Below are positions 32,885-41,587 of a DNA stretch of 64,000 bases, piece by piece. A model generated the notes under the pieces. It did no database searches. It saw only the letters and a program-made list of their open reading frames with translations, and was not told where the DNA came from. A program made the position numbers and the translations under genes. Position 1 is the stretch's first letter, and every line of letters starts with the position of its first letter. This stretch comes from CAYXLI01 sp964464925 (lineage in GTDB: Bacteria > Acidobacteriota > Terriglobia > Bryobacterales > Bryobacteraceae): positions 235,317-299,316 of the forward strand of contig CAYXLI010000003.1 of NCBI GenBank assembly GCA_964464925.1. Direction: 5' to 3'.

Positions 32885-35476
32885 ATGGCGGCGGTATCTA
32901 TAGCTCACGAGCCAGCCTCTCAACGGCGGCACTTCCGGGTGACCGCACCGGCGAAGGTTAGAATTCACGGAACCGTGTATGCAACGTCGGACTGGAGCGC
33001 GGAAGGATTCCGCATCACTCAGTTTCAGTGCGCCTGCAGCCTGCACGAATGCATCGACGTTGAGTTTGCCGTAGACTTCCAGGGCTTCAGCATTTCCTTT
33101 TGCGCGAACGCACAGGTAGTCCGGTGCGACGGGAGCGAACTCGCTGCGAAGTTTACCGGCTTGGGGGAACGCGCCGCGAATCTGCTAAGCGACTTCGTAA
33201 CTGGCCTTATGAACGGGCAGGTCATGGCGGTGGATGGAGTGCTGAAACACATGGACCGGCCCGTTACCACGGTTCCGCTGATGCAAACAGGCGAACCTTC
33301 CGGCCGGCAGGTCTGGCGGCGTGCGCTGATCTCCGCCCTCTACGTGCTTATTGGGCTCGCGATCACGGGGCTTGCCGTGAGGACACTCTACAGTATGTGG
33401 ACAACGGTGAACATCGAGACGGCTGTCACCAGTATGCAATTGGAGCAGGTCGTTGCGACGGACGCCGGACTCCTGCGTGACCTAAACGTCCAACCGGGAT
33501 CCCCAACGCACTCGGGCCAAATCCTCATGCGAGTGGAAAGCGAAGTGGCGGCGCATGGCGTGGATGTTGCCCGCCAGCAACTGCAATCGGCAGAAGCGGA
33601 TCTGGTGGAAGCCCAGAGAGTGGTGGAGGAGGAGAAGAGCAAGATGGGCGCTTACCGGTCCATCGGCAGCGATCAAGGTGACATGCAGAGAGCGCGGGTG
33701 AAGGCGTTGACCGCATCCAGGGACGAGGCCCGCGTCGAATTCGAACGTGCGAAGAAGTTATGGGAGTACGGCCTTGTGGCTCGCCAGATTTATGACGCGC
33801 ACGAGGCATCGGTCCTGAGACAGGAGGCGGCGGTTGAGCAGGCAGCAGCCGAACTCAAGGTCGTAGCCACTTCGAACCAGGCCATCAACTCCGGCCTTTT
33901 CTTCAGCGGCAATTTCCTCGTAGGAGCATTGCAGACGCGGATGGCGCAGGAGGAGAGTGCCCGAGCGAGGGTGAAGGTTGCGGAAAGAGCGCTGCAAGAT
34001 GCGATGCGTCAGGAATCCAGGCGGGCGTACCGTGCTCCCTTCGATGGTGTTGTCCTACGCGTATTCAAGTCGAGCGGCATGACTGTCGATCGCGGCGAGG
34101 CCGTGCTGATCCTGCGCAGGACAGGCGAAGAGGCGCACGTGGATGCGTACCTCACGCAGGAAGAGGCCGGCTACATCGGCAATGGCTCGCGGGGCGTCGC
34201 CTATGTACCGGCGCAGGGCAAGCAGTACGACGCTGAGGTAGCCATGGTAGACCGGACATCCGGATTTCTGAAAGAAATTCAAACACCAAAGCTACATCAG
34301 CCGCAGTTTAGCTGGCGCAATCTGCAGGATCGTTCCGCCTATGTGCGGTTGAACTTTGTTGGCGTGAGCGCCGACGAACTGGCGCAGATTCAGCCGGGAC
34401 TGCCCGTGCAGGTGAGCATTCCGCGGAAGCGTGGTCTGCCATTCGCCGCGCTCACGGTTGTGCATGCTGCAGGGCCTGACACAGTTGGATGGAAGCCCCG
34501 CCTCTGGCCTGCCGACAGCCCGGTGTTCAGCGCTCATGCAGGCAAACTGCTCCCTGAAGGCCTACGCGAACGGTTGATGGAAGCCGCAAGCAAGGCAGAG
34601 CAGACCCAGCCCGCACCGGTACAGACGATCAGGAGCGCGGGCGTGACGGATCAATCCACTCCCGAGTTCATTGCGAGCCGGAGGGCATTCCAGGATGCAG
34701 ACAATTTCCTGCTTCTGGCTCTGGCGTACCGGCTGACCGGCAAGAACGCCTATCTGGATTCGGCCCGCAACATCGTGAACGCATGGGCGGGCGTGAATCA
34801 ACCGATCGGACAGCCGATCGACGAAACCAGACTGGAGGCGTTTCTTTGGGGCTTGGATCTGCTCGGACCCGCCGCAGAGAGTGGCGATGTAAAGCAGTGG
34901 CTTGCGCGCTGGTCCACAGCGAACCGCCAGTATTCATTCGGTCCGAAGACGGAATTGAACAACCACAAGACACACCACCTGAAGATTCAATTGATGCTGG
35001 ATCTAATGCTGGACCGGCGGAGCGATTATGAGCGCGACCTCGCTGCTGCGAAACAACACGAGAAGGTAAACCTCCCTTATGCAGACGGCAGCTCACTCGA
35101 TTATCACGAGCGCGATGCAATGCACTACCACATCTTTGATCTGGAGCCGTGGACTGAAATCGCACTGATCACTCAGTGCTGCGAAGCGAGCGTCGACCGT
35201 GCGTTTGAGTTCTTCGAGCGGCAGATGCGCGAACATCCAGACCATATCGAATTCGCCAACAGCACGGCGCCGATAGATAGAAAGCGCGCGGAAGGCGGAT
35301 TCGAATACGCGAAGGCGCATCCATATGAAATCGGCAAGGCGGCGCGAGAGATCTTTGCGTACGCGACGTTACGTGGCCGCAAGGCATCCGCCGATCTCTG
35401 GAATACCGCGACGGCGGGCGCGAGCAGGTCGAGCCTCTTCTACGAGGCGAGGTATTACCTATGGCGCGCCCGATAA
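32885..35476 (+). CDS. Alg44-like PilZ/HlyD protein fused to alginate-lyase-like domain
   Basis: An 863-residue fusion; start ATG 32885 with GAGGAGGG just upstream. Residues 10-105 are a PilZ domain with both c-di-GMP motifs: RRHFR (Arg14 and Arg18) and DWSAEG (Asp36, Ser38, Gly41). One membrane helix is at about 148-168. Residues 172-480 are an HlyD-type periplasmic adaptor with a long coiled coil (QQLQSAEADLVEAQRVVEEEKS) and the barrel-sandwich end RAYRAPFDGVVLRVFKSSG. This much equals Alg44, the alginate co-polymerase. From about 545 to the end is an all-helical alginate-lyase-like domain with NNHKTHH at 692-698 and the motif HYHIFDLEP from 747. In Pseudomonas Alg44 is about 390 residues and the lyase AlgL is a separate periplasmic protein. 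The stop overlaps alg8 by 16 bases. Confidence 0.82.
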   Translation: MAAVSIAHEPASQRRHFRVTAPAKVRIHGTVYATSDWSAEGFRITQFQCACSLHECIDVEFAVDFQGFSISFCANAQVVRCDGSELAAKFTGLGERAANLLSDFVTGLMNGQVMAVDGVLKHMDRPVTTVPLMQTGEPSGRQVWRRALISALYVLIGLAITGLAVRTLYSMWTTVNIETAVTSMQLEQVVATDAGLLRDLNVQPGSPTHSGQILMRVESEVAAHGVDVARQQLQSAEADLVEAQRVVEEEKSKMGAYRSIGSDQGDMQRARVKALTASRDEARVEFERAKKLWEYGLVARQIYDAHEASVLRQEAAVEQAAAELKVVATSNQAINSGLFFSGNFLVGALQTRMAQEESARARVKVAERALQDAMRQESRRAYRAPFDGVVLRVFKSSGMTVDRGEAVLILRRTGEEAHVDAYLTQEEAGYIGNGSRGVAYVPAQGKQYDAEVAMVDRTSGFLKEIQTPKLHQPQFSWRNLQDRSAYVRLNFVGVSADELAQIQPGLPVQVSIPRKRGLPFAALTVVHAAGPDTVGWKPRLWPADSPVFSAHAGKLLPEGLRERLMEAASKAEQTQPAPVQTIRSAGVTDQSTPEFIASRRAFQDADNFLLLALAYRLTGKNAYLDSARNIVNAWAGVNQPIGQPIDETRLEAFLWGLDLLGPAAESGDVKQWLARWSTANRQYSFGPKTELNNHKTHHLKIQLMLDLMLDRRSDYERDLAAAKQHEKVNLPYADGSSLDYHERDAMHYHIFDLEPWTEIALITQCCEASVDRAFEFFERQMREHPDHIEFANSTAPIDRKRAEGGFEYAKAHPYEIGKAAREIFAYATLRGRKASADLWNTATAGASRSSLFYEARYYLWRAR

Positions 35477-36939
35477 TTGAACTTGCGGCCCTGCTGTCGT
35501 TTAATATTCTGCTGCTGGCGTACCTGCCGAACCGGATCTGGGATGCGGCGGACACACTGCTCATCCTGAGCCTCGGGCCGCTCGCCGCGTGGCGGTATGG
35601 TTGGTGGTTTCTGCACCTGCTGCGCGCGACCTGGTATTCGCGAGTCGTGTTTGCAAGGCTGCGCAAAAAGGCGAAGGAACTTTGGTCGGACGGGTGGCGC
35701 CCGCCATTTCTCCACTTTCTGGTGACTACTTACAGGGAGAAGCCTGAGATTACGGAACGGGTCCTGGATAGCATTTTCCGCGAGTGCCACCGCACCGGAA
35801 TTCCCACGCGCATCTTTATCGCCACGGGGGATGCCTCCGACGAGCAAGCGATTGAAAGCTACTGCTCGCGTGTCGAGCACGTGGATGCGAAGATCGTGAT
35901 CATACGGCAGAATCAGCCCGGTAAGCGGGCTGCGATGGGCGTTGCGTTGCGTGCGATGAGCCGCTATGGCGTAGGGCGCTCTGACCTGGCGATCTTCATG
36001 GATGGCGACTCGATCGTGGGCGAAGGGACGATTGAGCGCTGCGCGCCGCTTTTCCCTTTGAATCCGCTTCTGGGAGCCGTCACAACGGACGAGTCAGCTA
36101 CGGTCAGCGGCCCGCGATGGATGCAGTCGTGGTGTGACATGCGGTTCGCCCAGAGACGCATTGCCATGCAGTCTCATTCGTTGTCGCACAAAGTGCTCAC
36201 GCTGACGGGACGGCTTTCGATTTTCCGCGCGCCCGTGGTTGTGGATGAAGAGTTCATCCGTACGGTGGAAGCGGATTACCTGGACCACTGGCTATGGGGC
36301 CGTTTCCGATTCCTGTCCGGCGATGACAAGAGTACGTGGTTTTCGCTGCTGAGTCGCGGATACGAGATGCTCTACGTGCCGGACGCCTCCGTGATGACTG
36401 TCGAAAACATCGGTAACCGTCCGATGGAGCGACTGCAGCAGAATCTCTTGCGCTGGTCGGGGAACATGCTGCGCAATGGCAGCCGCGCCCTCGCGCTCGG
36501 CCCGGGCAGATGCGGATGGTTCATCTGGTGGTGCCTGATGGATCAACGCTTGTCGATCTGGACCTCTCTGAGCGGATTAGCGATGGCGCTGGTTCTCTCG
36601 CTGGCGCGGACGTGGGACGTGATGATTGCGTACTTAGTTTGGGTGCTGATGACGCGCACGGTTATCTCGATCGTGCTCTTCGTCTATTCGCGGCGGATTT
36701 CGTTTAGCTATCCGTTCCTGTTGTATGGGAACCAGGTTCTGAGCAGCATGATTAAAATCTACCTGCTGTTTCGCGTCTCCCGGCAGCGATGGCTGAATCG
36801 CGGTGATCAACGCGCAAGAGCCGCAACGGGCGGTCTGCTGGCTTACCAGAATGCCGCGGCCGCATTTCTCACCGTGCTTTACACGGGCTCGTTTCTGTTA
36901 CTGGCGGCGTTTGTGACCGGAGTGCTGCGGCTACCGTGA
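35461..36939 (+). CDS. alg8: Alginate (polymannuronate) synthase catalytic subunit
   Basis: A 492-residue membrane glycosyltransferase of the GT2 type, predicted to polymerise GDP-mannuronate and move the chain across the inner membrane. N-terminal membrane helices are followed by the GT2 core: AIFMDGDSIVGEGT with Asp181 and Asp183, LTLTGRLSIFRAPVV near 247, GRFRFLSGDDKSTWFSL near 280-296, and LLRWSGNMLRNGSRALALG near 328. C-terminal helices include DQRLSIWTSLSGLAMALVL. These blocks match Pseudomonas Alg8 (LTLTGRMSVFRA, GRFRFLTGDDKSSWFSL, DQRVSMWTSL) much better than cellulose synthase. The start overlaps the upstream fusion gene by 16 bases. Activity would depend on c-di-GMP bound to the PilZ domain of that partner. 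Confidence 0.88.
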   Translation: MARPIIELAALLSFNILLLAYLPNRIWDAADTLLILSLGPLAAWRYGWWFLHLLRATWYSRVVFARLRKKAKELWSDGWRPPFLHFLVTTYREKPEITERVLDSIFRECHRTGIPTRIFIATGDASDEQAIESYCSRVEHVDAKIVIIRQNQPGKRAAMGVALRAMSRYGVGRSDLAIFMDGDSIVGEGTIERCAPLFPLNPLLGAVTTDESATVSGPRWMQSWCDMRFAQRRIAMQSHSLSHKVLTLTGRLSIFRAPVVVDEEFIRTVEADYLDHWLWGRFRFLSGDDKSTWFSLLSRGYEMLYVPDASVMTVENIGNRPMERLQQNLLRWSGNMLRNGSRALALGPGRCGWFIWWCLMDQRLSIWTSLSGLAMALVLSLARTWDVMIAYLVWVLMTRTVISIVLFVYSRRISFSYPFLLYGNQVLSSMIKIYLLFRVSRQRWLNRGDQRARAATGGLLAYQNAAAAFLTVLYTGSFLLLAAFVTGVLRLP

Positions 36940-36942
36940 CGC

Positions 36943-38103
36943 TCAGGCCTTCAGCGCTTTCCGGAAATCGAAACGGGCGTTTGCAATAGAAGTGCCGATC
37001 ACCTCGATACGACGGACGTCACGTGTGCCGACGCCGTGCATCTCCGCCAGGCGCAGCGTGCTGTCACTCGTCTCGAACGGTGGAGTGCCTCGATCCGCCA
37101 TCGGATCGTAGCCCATGACTGCAGCGCCTACGGCATCCGTGGTCACGCAGTTTGTGCCCATAATCAGAACACCCGGGTTCACCTGCTTGCAGCCGCGAAT
37201 CCAGGGACCTTCTCCTCCGCTCATGGAAGCGATGCCGTCAATGATGGCGAGATGGATGGGCCGGGCGGCCACCAGGTCGGCCACAACGCGCGGCACGCGA
37301 TAGCCGCCCTCGCGGGGCGATTTCGGATCGTTCTCCGCAGGAGCGATCCTGGAAGGCTGCCGATTGCCGGCATGAATCATGCCACGGCCCCCCTTTGGAA
37401 TGATGCTGGGCTCATCCACTCCGGCGCCTTCCCCGTAGATCGTGCAGGGCGTGATGCCGAAGCAGTTTTTCATCGAGAGCGTGATGCCCGCGGTGGCGTG
37501 ATCCTTCAGCTTGGCAATCGAAACGAAGACATCACAGTCCTCATACGAATGGTTCAGCATGTAGGCCTTAAACATGTGGCCGCCGTTTGGCGGGCGAAAT
37601 TCCGAGTACTGCTTGCCGTTGCCGAGATAGTTGGTGTTCTCCATCTCGACGACTCGACCCGCGTTCAGCAAGGCACGTGGATCCCAATTCGCCTCGTACA
37701 TGTAGTCTTCGATCAGGCCGGCCGTGCTCCAAGGGCTTTCGAGCAACCGGACCCGCTTGGCTCCGGCCTGATCCATAAGCCGAATCGTGGTGCCGATGAC
37801 CGCAGGGTGAGTCCAGTGCGCAAGTTCCGCAGGCGTGTGGCCCAGACGGTACGCCGGCGAACCGGTGAGATTGATCTTAATGGCGACGGTCTTGTTCCTG
37901 ACCAGCTTCCCGAGGCCACCGATCTGATCGAACATTCTCTCCATGGTGGGAAGAAGTTCAGGACCATACGAATTGCACTTGGCAATGGCGACCGGCGCGG
38001 TAGGCGCGGACGGATTCTGCGCGAACACAGAGGAACCGGCCGCGGCGGCAACAGCACCGAGCCATTTTCTTCTAGTCAAGCCAGGACAGGTCTTCATCAT
38101 CAT
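36943..38103 (-). CDS. Exported DUF362 domain protein
   Basis: About 386 residues from the ATG at 38103, which overlaps the upstream stop in an ATGA; the frame is open 30 bases further. The leader is a Tat type (LTRRKWLGAVAAAAGSSVFAQ). The body matches DUF362: KTVAIKINLTGSPAYRLG, AGAKRVRLLESPW, DVFVSIAKLKDHATAGITLSMKNCFGITP and HLAIIDGIASMSGGEGPWI, then TDAVGAAVMGYDP. The family is of unknown function; some members sit beside iron-sulphur proteins. Here it is the last gene of a three-gene exported unit with a mannonate dehydratase-like protein. It converges with alg8, with only three bases between the stops. Confidence 0.75.
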   Translation of the reverse strand: MMMKTCPGLTRRKWLGAVAAAAGSSVFAQNPSAPTAPVAIAKCNSYGPELLPTMERMFDQIGGLGKLVRNKTVAIKINLTGSPAYRLGHTPAELAHWTHPAVIGTTIRLMDQAGAKRVRLLESPWSTAGLIEDYMYEANWDPRALLNAGRVVEMENTNYLGNGKQYSEFRPPNGGHMFKAYMLNHSYEDCDVFVSIAKLKDHATAGITLSMKNCFGITPCTIYGEGAGVDEPSIIPKGGRGMIHAGNRQPSRIAPAENDPKSPREGGYRVPRVVADLVAARPIHLAIIDGIASMSGGEGPWIRGCKQVNPGVLIMGTNCVTTDAVGAAVMGYDPMADRGTPPFETSDSTLRLAEMHGVGTRDVRRIEVIGTSIANARFDFRKALKA

Positions 38104-39356
38104 GCTTCTCCCAGTTCTACAGCGCCGTAACAAAGGAAATCGGGAAGCGCCACCTCGGTTCCGTCGTTGCGGTGGACGAGTTGGAGGTTGCGCGGCTCAT
38201 TGCTGTACAGGTCGTGCCAGCGCGCCGATTGATATTGACGTGCGATCCAAAAGCTGAGCGGCGAGCCAGAGGAGCGGACCGCATAATTCAGGACATGGAC
38301 GATGCACTTGCCGCCCAATTCCGTGCAATACAGGTTGGTGCTGCTGCCGTTCCACAGCCGAACTAAATCCTCCCGGCGTCCAAGCAACAGGTGCACATCC
38401 GAAGCGAGTTCGTATGGGTCGGCCCACGGCTTGCGGGCAACCGCAATCCGACCGCTTCCCTTCTTAAAAAGGTTGTAGCGGTTCTCGAAGTTGCCTGCCG
38501 GCGGCAGATCCTTCGCGAGATGCGCATTGCTGGCCGGAACAATCAATGTGCCGCCGCTCTGTGTCATGGCGTCGAGCGCGGAGGCCCACGGTGCCGAGGG
38601 AGCTTTCTGATCCACCCAAAGAGCGGCCCGAATGCCTTTCAGATCGGGCGTGGAAGCCTTGTCGAATACGCGGTATGGAAGCTGGCGGCGAGGAGCCAGG
38701 TTTAGCACCTCAGTGCCGAAGAACTCGTTAGGCCCTTCGAAATCGCTTACGACAGCAAGCTTGCCGATAGCCTGGTAATCGCGCCAGTTCCCGTTATCTT
38801 GGAAACACCGCATTGCGCGAACAATGTCTGTGCCCGCGCGGTGAGCGTCTTCATTTTGCGTGGCGATGCCCTTCGCCATTTCCGGGCTGAGATTAATGAT
38901 CCAGCGGCCGCCGTACGCTGCGGCATCGGCAACTGCCAGCGCATATTGCTCCGGCCGAATCACCTTGTCCTTCGGAGGTCTTGCGTCTACCCACACGGCT
39001 GCCGCAGGCGCCTTGGCGCGCGCGAGCCGAATGCGCCAACCATTCGAATTCACCCAAGCGTTGCCAGTGGGACCGCCACCACTTTCCTGCGGTGAAGCTA
39101 TCGCGGGCCACATGGCATCCTTTATAGCTATGATGCCGGTCTGTCCCGACTTGATGTTGGCCACCGGGATCAACTGATCGTCACTTAGGGTGATGACGTG
39201 CAAGTTCCGCTTTTCAGCGGCCTCACGCAACGGCCAATCGCGCGGCACGATGAGGCAGTTCACCGGACCACCCTGGCTGACCAGAGCCAACATCTCCGGC
39301 TTCTGCCAGCCCGGATCCTCGGGCCACCGCATCGGGAACAGGTCTTTATCCAGCAT
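38100..39356 (-). CDS. Hypothetical protein (418 aa)
   Basis: I do not recognise this protein. There is no signal peptide (it begins MLDKDLFPMRWPEDPGWQ), and the body alternates short strands and helices: VNCLIVPRDWPL, RNLHVITLSDDQ, AAVWVDARPPKDKVI, RWIINLSPEMAKG, QAIGKLAVVSDFEGPNEF and GGTLIVPASNAHLA. The C terminus has CTELGGKCIVHVLNYAVRSSG, like the beta domain after a glycosidase barrel. That arrangement (barrel with beta sandwich and a glutamine-amidotransferase-like middle) is seen in some glycosidases, but no catalytic motif is clear. It starts directly after the stop of the mannonate dehydratase-like gene and overlaps the DUF362 gene by four bases. Confidence 0.55.
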   Translation of the reverse strand: MLDKDLFPMRWPEDPGWQKPEMLALVSQGGPVNCLIVPRDWPLREAAEKRNLHVITLSDDQLIPVANIKSGQTGIIAIKDAMWPAIASPQESGGGPTGNAWVNSNGWRIRLARAKAPAAAVWVDARPPKDKVIRPEQYALAVADAAAYGGRWIINLSPEMAKGIATQNEDAHRAGTDIVRAMRCFQDNGNWRDYQAIGKLAVVSDFEGPNEFFGTEVLNLAPRRQLPYRVFDKASTPDLKGIRAALWVDQKAPSAPWASALDAMTQSGGTLIVPASNAHLAKDLPPAGNFENRYNLFKKGSGRIAVARKPWADPYELASDVHLLLGRREDLVRLWNGSSTNLYCTELGGKCIVHVLNYAVRSSGSPLSFWIARQYQSARWHDLYSNEPRNLQLVHRNDGTEVALPDFLCYGAVELGEA

Positions 39357-40454
39357 TTAACCTTCTACTTCATTCTTAACCATCTGAATGGCCGCTTGGA
39401 TATATCCGAAGCAGAATGCAAATGCCTGGAGTCCGCCCGGATCGGTCTCGATCTTGGGAACGTGATCGGGCATGAGCATCCCGTCGTAGCCGACTTCCTG
39501 ATAGACACGTGCAGCCTTCAACATATTTACGTCGCCATCATCGGGAAACGTTTCCTGAAAATTAAGGAATTTGCCTTTGATGTTGCGAAAGTGCACGTTG
39601 AAGATGCGCTTACGGCTGCCGAAGTAACGGATGACATCGAAGATTTCCGTGCCCGGATTCTCAAGCATTTCCGACACCGTGCCCTGGCAGAAGTTGAAGC
39701 CGTGATACGGGCTATCAGAGAGCGAAATGAAGCGCTTCAGCCCATTCACATTTCCGAGGACGCGAATGACGCCGCGGAAACCTTTGTCCATAGGCATGCC
39801 GGGATCGTGCGGGTGCAAGGCAAGTTTGACTTTGTACTCTTCGGCCACGGGCATGACGCGCTTGACGAAATAGGAAATACGATCCCAAAACATTTCGGCC
39901 GTGACGCGGCCGGCCTCGGTGAGGGGCGGATCCTGCTTAGCCCGGTCATAAAGAAACGTGCTGTATTTGGCGGTGCCGCGGCCCGGTGTGGATTCGGTTC
40001 GCACGACGCCGAGGATCGACATGTTGTACTTCAGCATGGGGATGCCTGCCTGCGCGGCGTTGCGGATCATCTGGCAAATGTCATCGATCTGCCTGTCGCG
40101 CTCGGGGCTCTTGCCGAGCATGATCTCGGGGTTCTCGTGCTTTGTGATGTAAGCGGAACTGAGCGGCAGGGGAACGGCGTCGAGATGGATCCCGTGGCTC
40201 TCGACGCGTTCGCGGAGGCGCTTGAGGCCGTCAACCGACCATTTCTCGTCGAACTTGCGGCTGGGCAGGTCGCTGCAGATGTTTTTCACACCGAAGCATG
40301 AAATGGTGGCGAGCGTCCTGTCGTCCGTTGTATGTTGCGTGCCGACCTTGAAGAGCACCTTGCCTTTGGGATGGGCCGGCGGAGGCACCGCTGGAGAAGG
40401 GATTCCGGCGGCGGCAGCGAGGCCGGCGCTCTGCAAGAAACCTCGACGATTCAT
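39357..40454 (-). CDS. Exported mannonate dehydratase-like TIM-barrel protein
   Basis: A 365-residue protein with a Tat leader (NRRGFLQSAGLAAAAG). The mature part resembles UxuA, which converts D-mannonate to 2-keto-3-deoxygluconate. Family blocks are ILGVVRTESTPGRG, KVKLALHPHDPGMPM with probable metal-binding His, SPYHGFNFCQGTVSEML, RKRIFNVHFRNIKG and DGDVNMLKAARVYQEVGYDGMLMPDHVP. UxuA is normally cytoplasmic; the Tat leader would put this one in the periplasm, so the true substrate may differ. It heads a three-gene minus-strand operon. Its start codon lies only 21 bases from that of the divergent PIG-L gene. Confidence 0.75.
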   Translation of the reverse strand: MNRRGFLQSAGLAAAAGIPSPAVPPPAHPKGKVLFKVGTQHTTDDRTLATISCFGVKNICSDLPSRKFDEKWSVDGLKRLRERVESHGIHLDAVPLPLSSAYITKHENPEIMLGKSPERDRQIDDICQMIRNAAQAGIPMLKYNMSILGVVRTESTPGRGTAKYSTFLYDRAKQDPPLTEAGRVTAEMFWDRISYFVKRVMPVAEEYKVKLALHPHDPGMPMDKGFRGVIRVLGNVNGLKRFISLSDSPYHGFNFCQGTVSEMLENPGTEIFDVIRYFGSRKRIFNVHFRNIKGKFLNFQETFPDDGDVNMLKAARVYQEVGYDGMLMPDHVPKIETDPGGLQAFAFCFGYIQAAIQMVKNEVEG

Positions 40455-40475
40455 GCGGCATACTTTATCAAACCT

Positions 40476-41201
40476 ATGGCTTGCTTACTGATTTGCTCTG
40501 CACATCCGGATGACGAGACCTTTTTCGGAGGAGGGACGATCGCGCGATACCGCGATGAAGGCGTACAGGTGGTAGTGGCGATGGGGACGCGCGGCGAGCG
40601 GGGCGCAACCGGAGGGCTGTGCAGCGTCGAGGAATTGCCGAAGGTGCGCGAGCAGGAATTGAGAGATGCGATGGGATGCCTGGGCGGGGCTGAAATTGAG
40701 TTCTTAGGCTATGAGGATCAGAAACTGGCGCAGGCACCAGCGGACGAGATGAGGCGGAAACTGGTTGCCCTGATTCGGCGATGGCGGCCTGAAGTTGTCC
40801 TGACGTTCGATCCGAATGGAGCGAATCTGCACACGGACCATATGGCTATTAGCCGGTTCACCTCAGAGGCAGTGGCCGCTGCGGCGGACGGGCGTTGGTA
40901 TCCGGAGCTTGGTTCGTCGTTCGCCGTACGCCGTCTTCTGTGGCAATCGGAGATCAAGGTGTGGGAGCTTGGGTCCACGAAGAACCTGGACCGGCAGCCG
41001 GGCATCGATTTCCTACTGGATGTAACGGAGTGGAAAGGCAGGAAGGAGGCGGCTTTGCGGGCACACCGGACGCAGGCGCCGGGGTTCGGCAAGCTTTTCT
41101 TCAGCGGCGGGAATGCGTTGGGAGTGGAGGCATTCCGGATGGGTTCGGGGGAGCGGCCGTCGCGGGTTCCTGTGGCGGATCTGTTTGAGGATCTGGTATA
41201 G
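40476..41201 (+). CDS. PIG-L family deacetylase (LmbE-like)
   Basis: About 241 residues from the ATG at 40476; longer frames upstream are antisense to the neighbouring gene. The metal site AHPDDETFFGGGTIARY near residues 9-24 and FDPNGANLHTDHMAISRFT with the second His (HTDH) near 114-120 are diagnostic for zinc-dependent N-acetylglucosaminyl deacetylases. This family removes acetyl groups from GlcNAc-containing glycolipids, mycothiol or bacillithiol precursors. There is no signal peptide, so it is cytoplasmic. It diverges from the UxuA-like gene with almost no intergenic space and is followed by tRNA-Lys 33 bases later. Confidence 0.82.
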   Translation: MACLLICSAHPDDETFFGGGTIARYRDEGVQVVVAMGTRGERGATGGLCSVEELPKVREQELRDAMGCLGGAEIEFLGYEDQKLAQAPADEMRRKLVALIRRWRPEVVLTFDPNGANLHTDHMAISRFTSEAVAAAADGRWYPELGSSFAVRRLLWQSEIKVWELGSTKNLDRQPGIDFLLDVTEWKGRKEAALRAHRTQAPGFGKLFFSGGNALGVEAFRMGSGERPSRVPVADLFEDLV

Positions 41202-41234
41202 TGAAAATACTGCGTTCGCAGTCCTCCAAAGAAT

Positions 41235-41310
41235 GGGCGCGTAGCTCAATTGGCAGAGCAAGTGACTCTTAATCACTAGGTTGTAGGTTCGATTCCTACC
41301 GCGCTCACCA
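41235..41310 (+). tRNA. tRNA-Lys (CUU)
   Basis: A full cloverleaf of 76 bases. The acceptor stem GGGCGCG pairs with CGCGCTC (one G-T). The D arm is GCTC-AATTGGCA-GAGC. The anticodon stem GTGA/TCAC encloses the loop CTCTTAA with anticodon CTT (CUU). The T arm is GTAGG-TTCGATT-CCTAC, and the encoded end is ACCA. Confidence 0.95.
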
Positions 41311-41453
41311 TTCTAATCAATAGCTTACAGGTCACTGAATTGCTTTTCCGTTCCCGCAGTCTGGTGGTTCTTGCGCATATTATCTCCAAAGACACTCGAC
41401 TCACTTAACCAGCCCCGCTCAGATGCTCGCCGCCAGTACATTATCCTCTGTAC

Positions 41454-41470
41454 CGGTACTTTCAGTACCG
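41454..41470. repeat. Inverted repeat CGGTACT-TTC-AGTACCG
   Basis: A perfect seven-base inverted repeat with a three-base loop, in the 277-base gap between tRNA-Lys and the glycosyltransferase gene. It has no T tract, so it is more likely a protein-binding site or chance hairpin than a terminator. Nothing else is recognisable in this gap. Confidence 0.35.
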
Positions 41471-41587
41471 CGGAACTATTTGCAGGCTGACTGTTAACAC
41501 CTAGACTCTCTTGGTGCCCTTTCGATTCATCCGCGTAGGATCAATTCGTCGGTTGCAGGTAAGTTCGTCATGGGTTGAGGGTATCGC

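Noticed and set aside
37036..38130. 364-codon plus-strand frame opposite the DUF362 gene
   Set aside because: No family signal; the minus strand encodes a Tat leader and DUF362 motifs in a tight operon.
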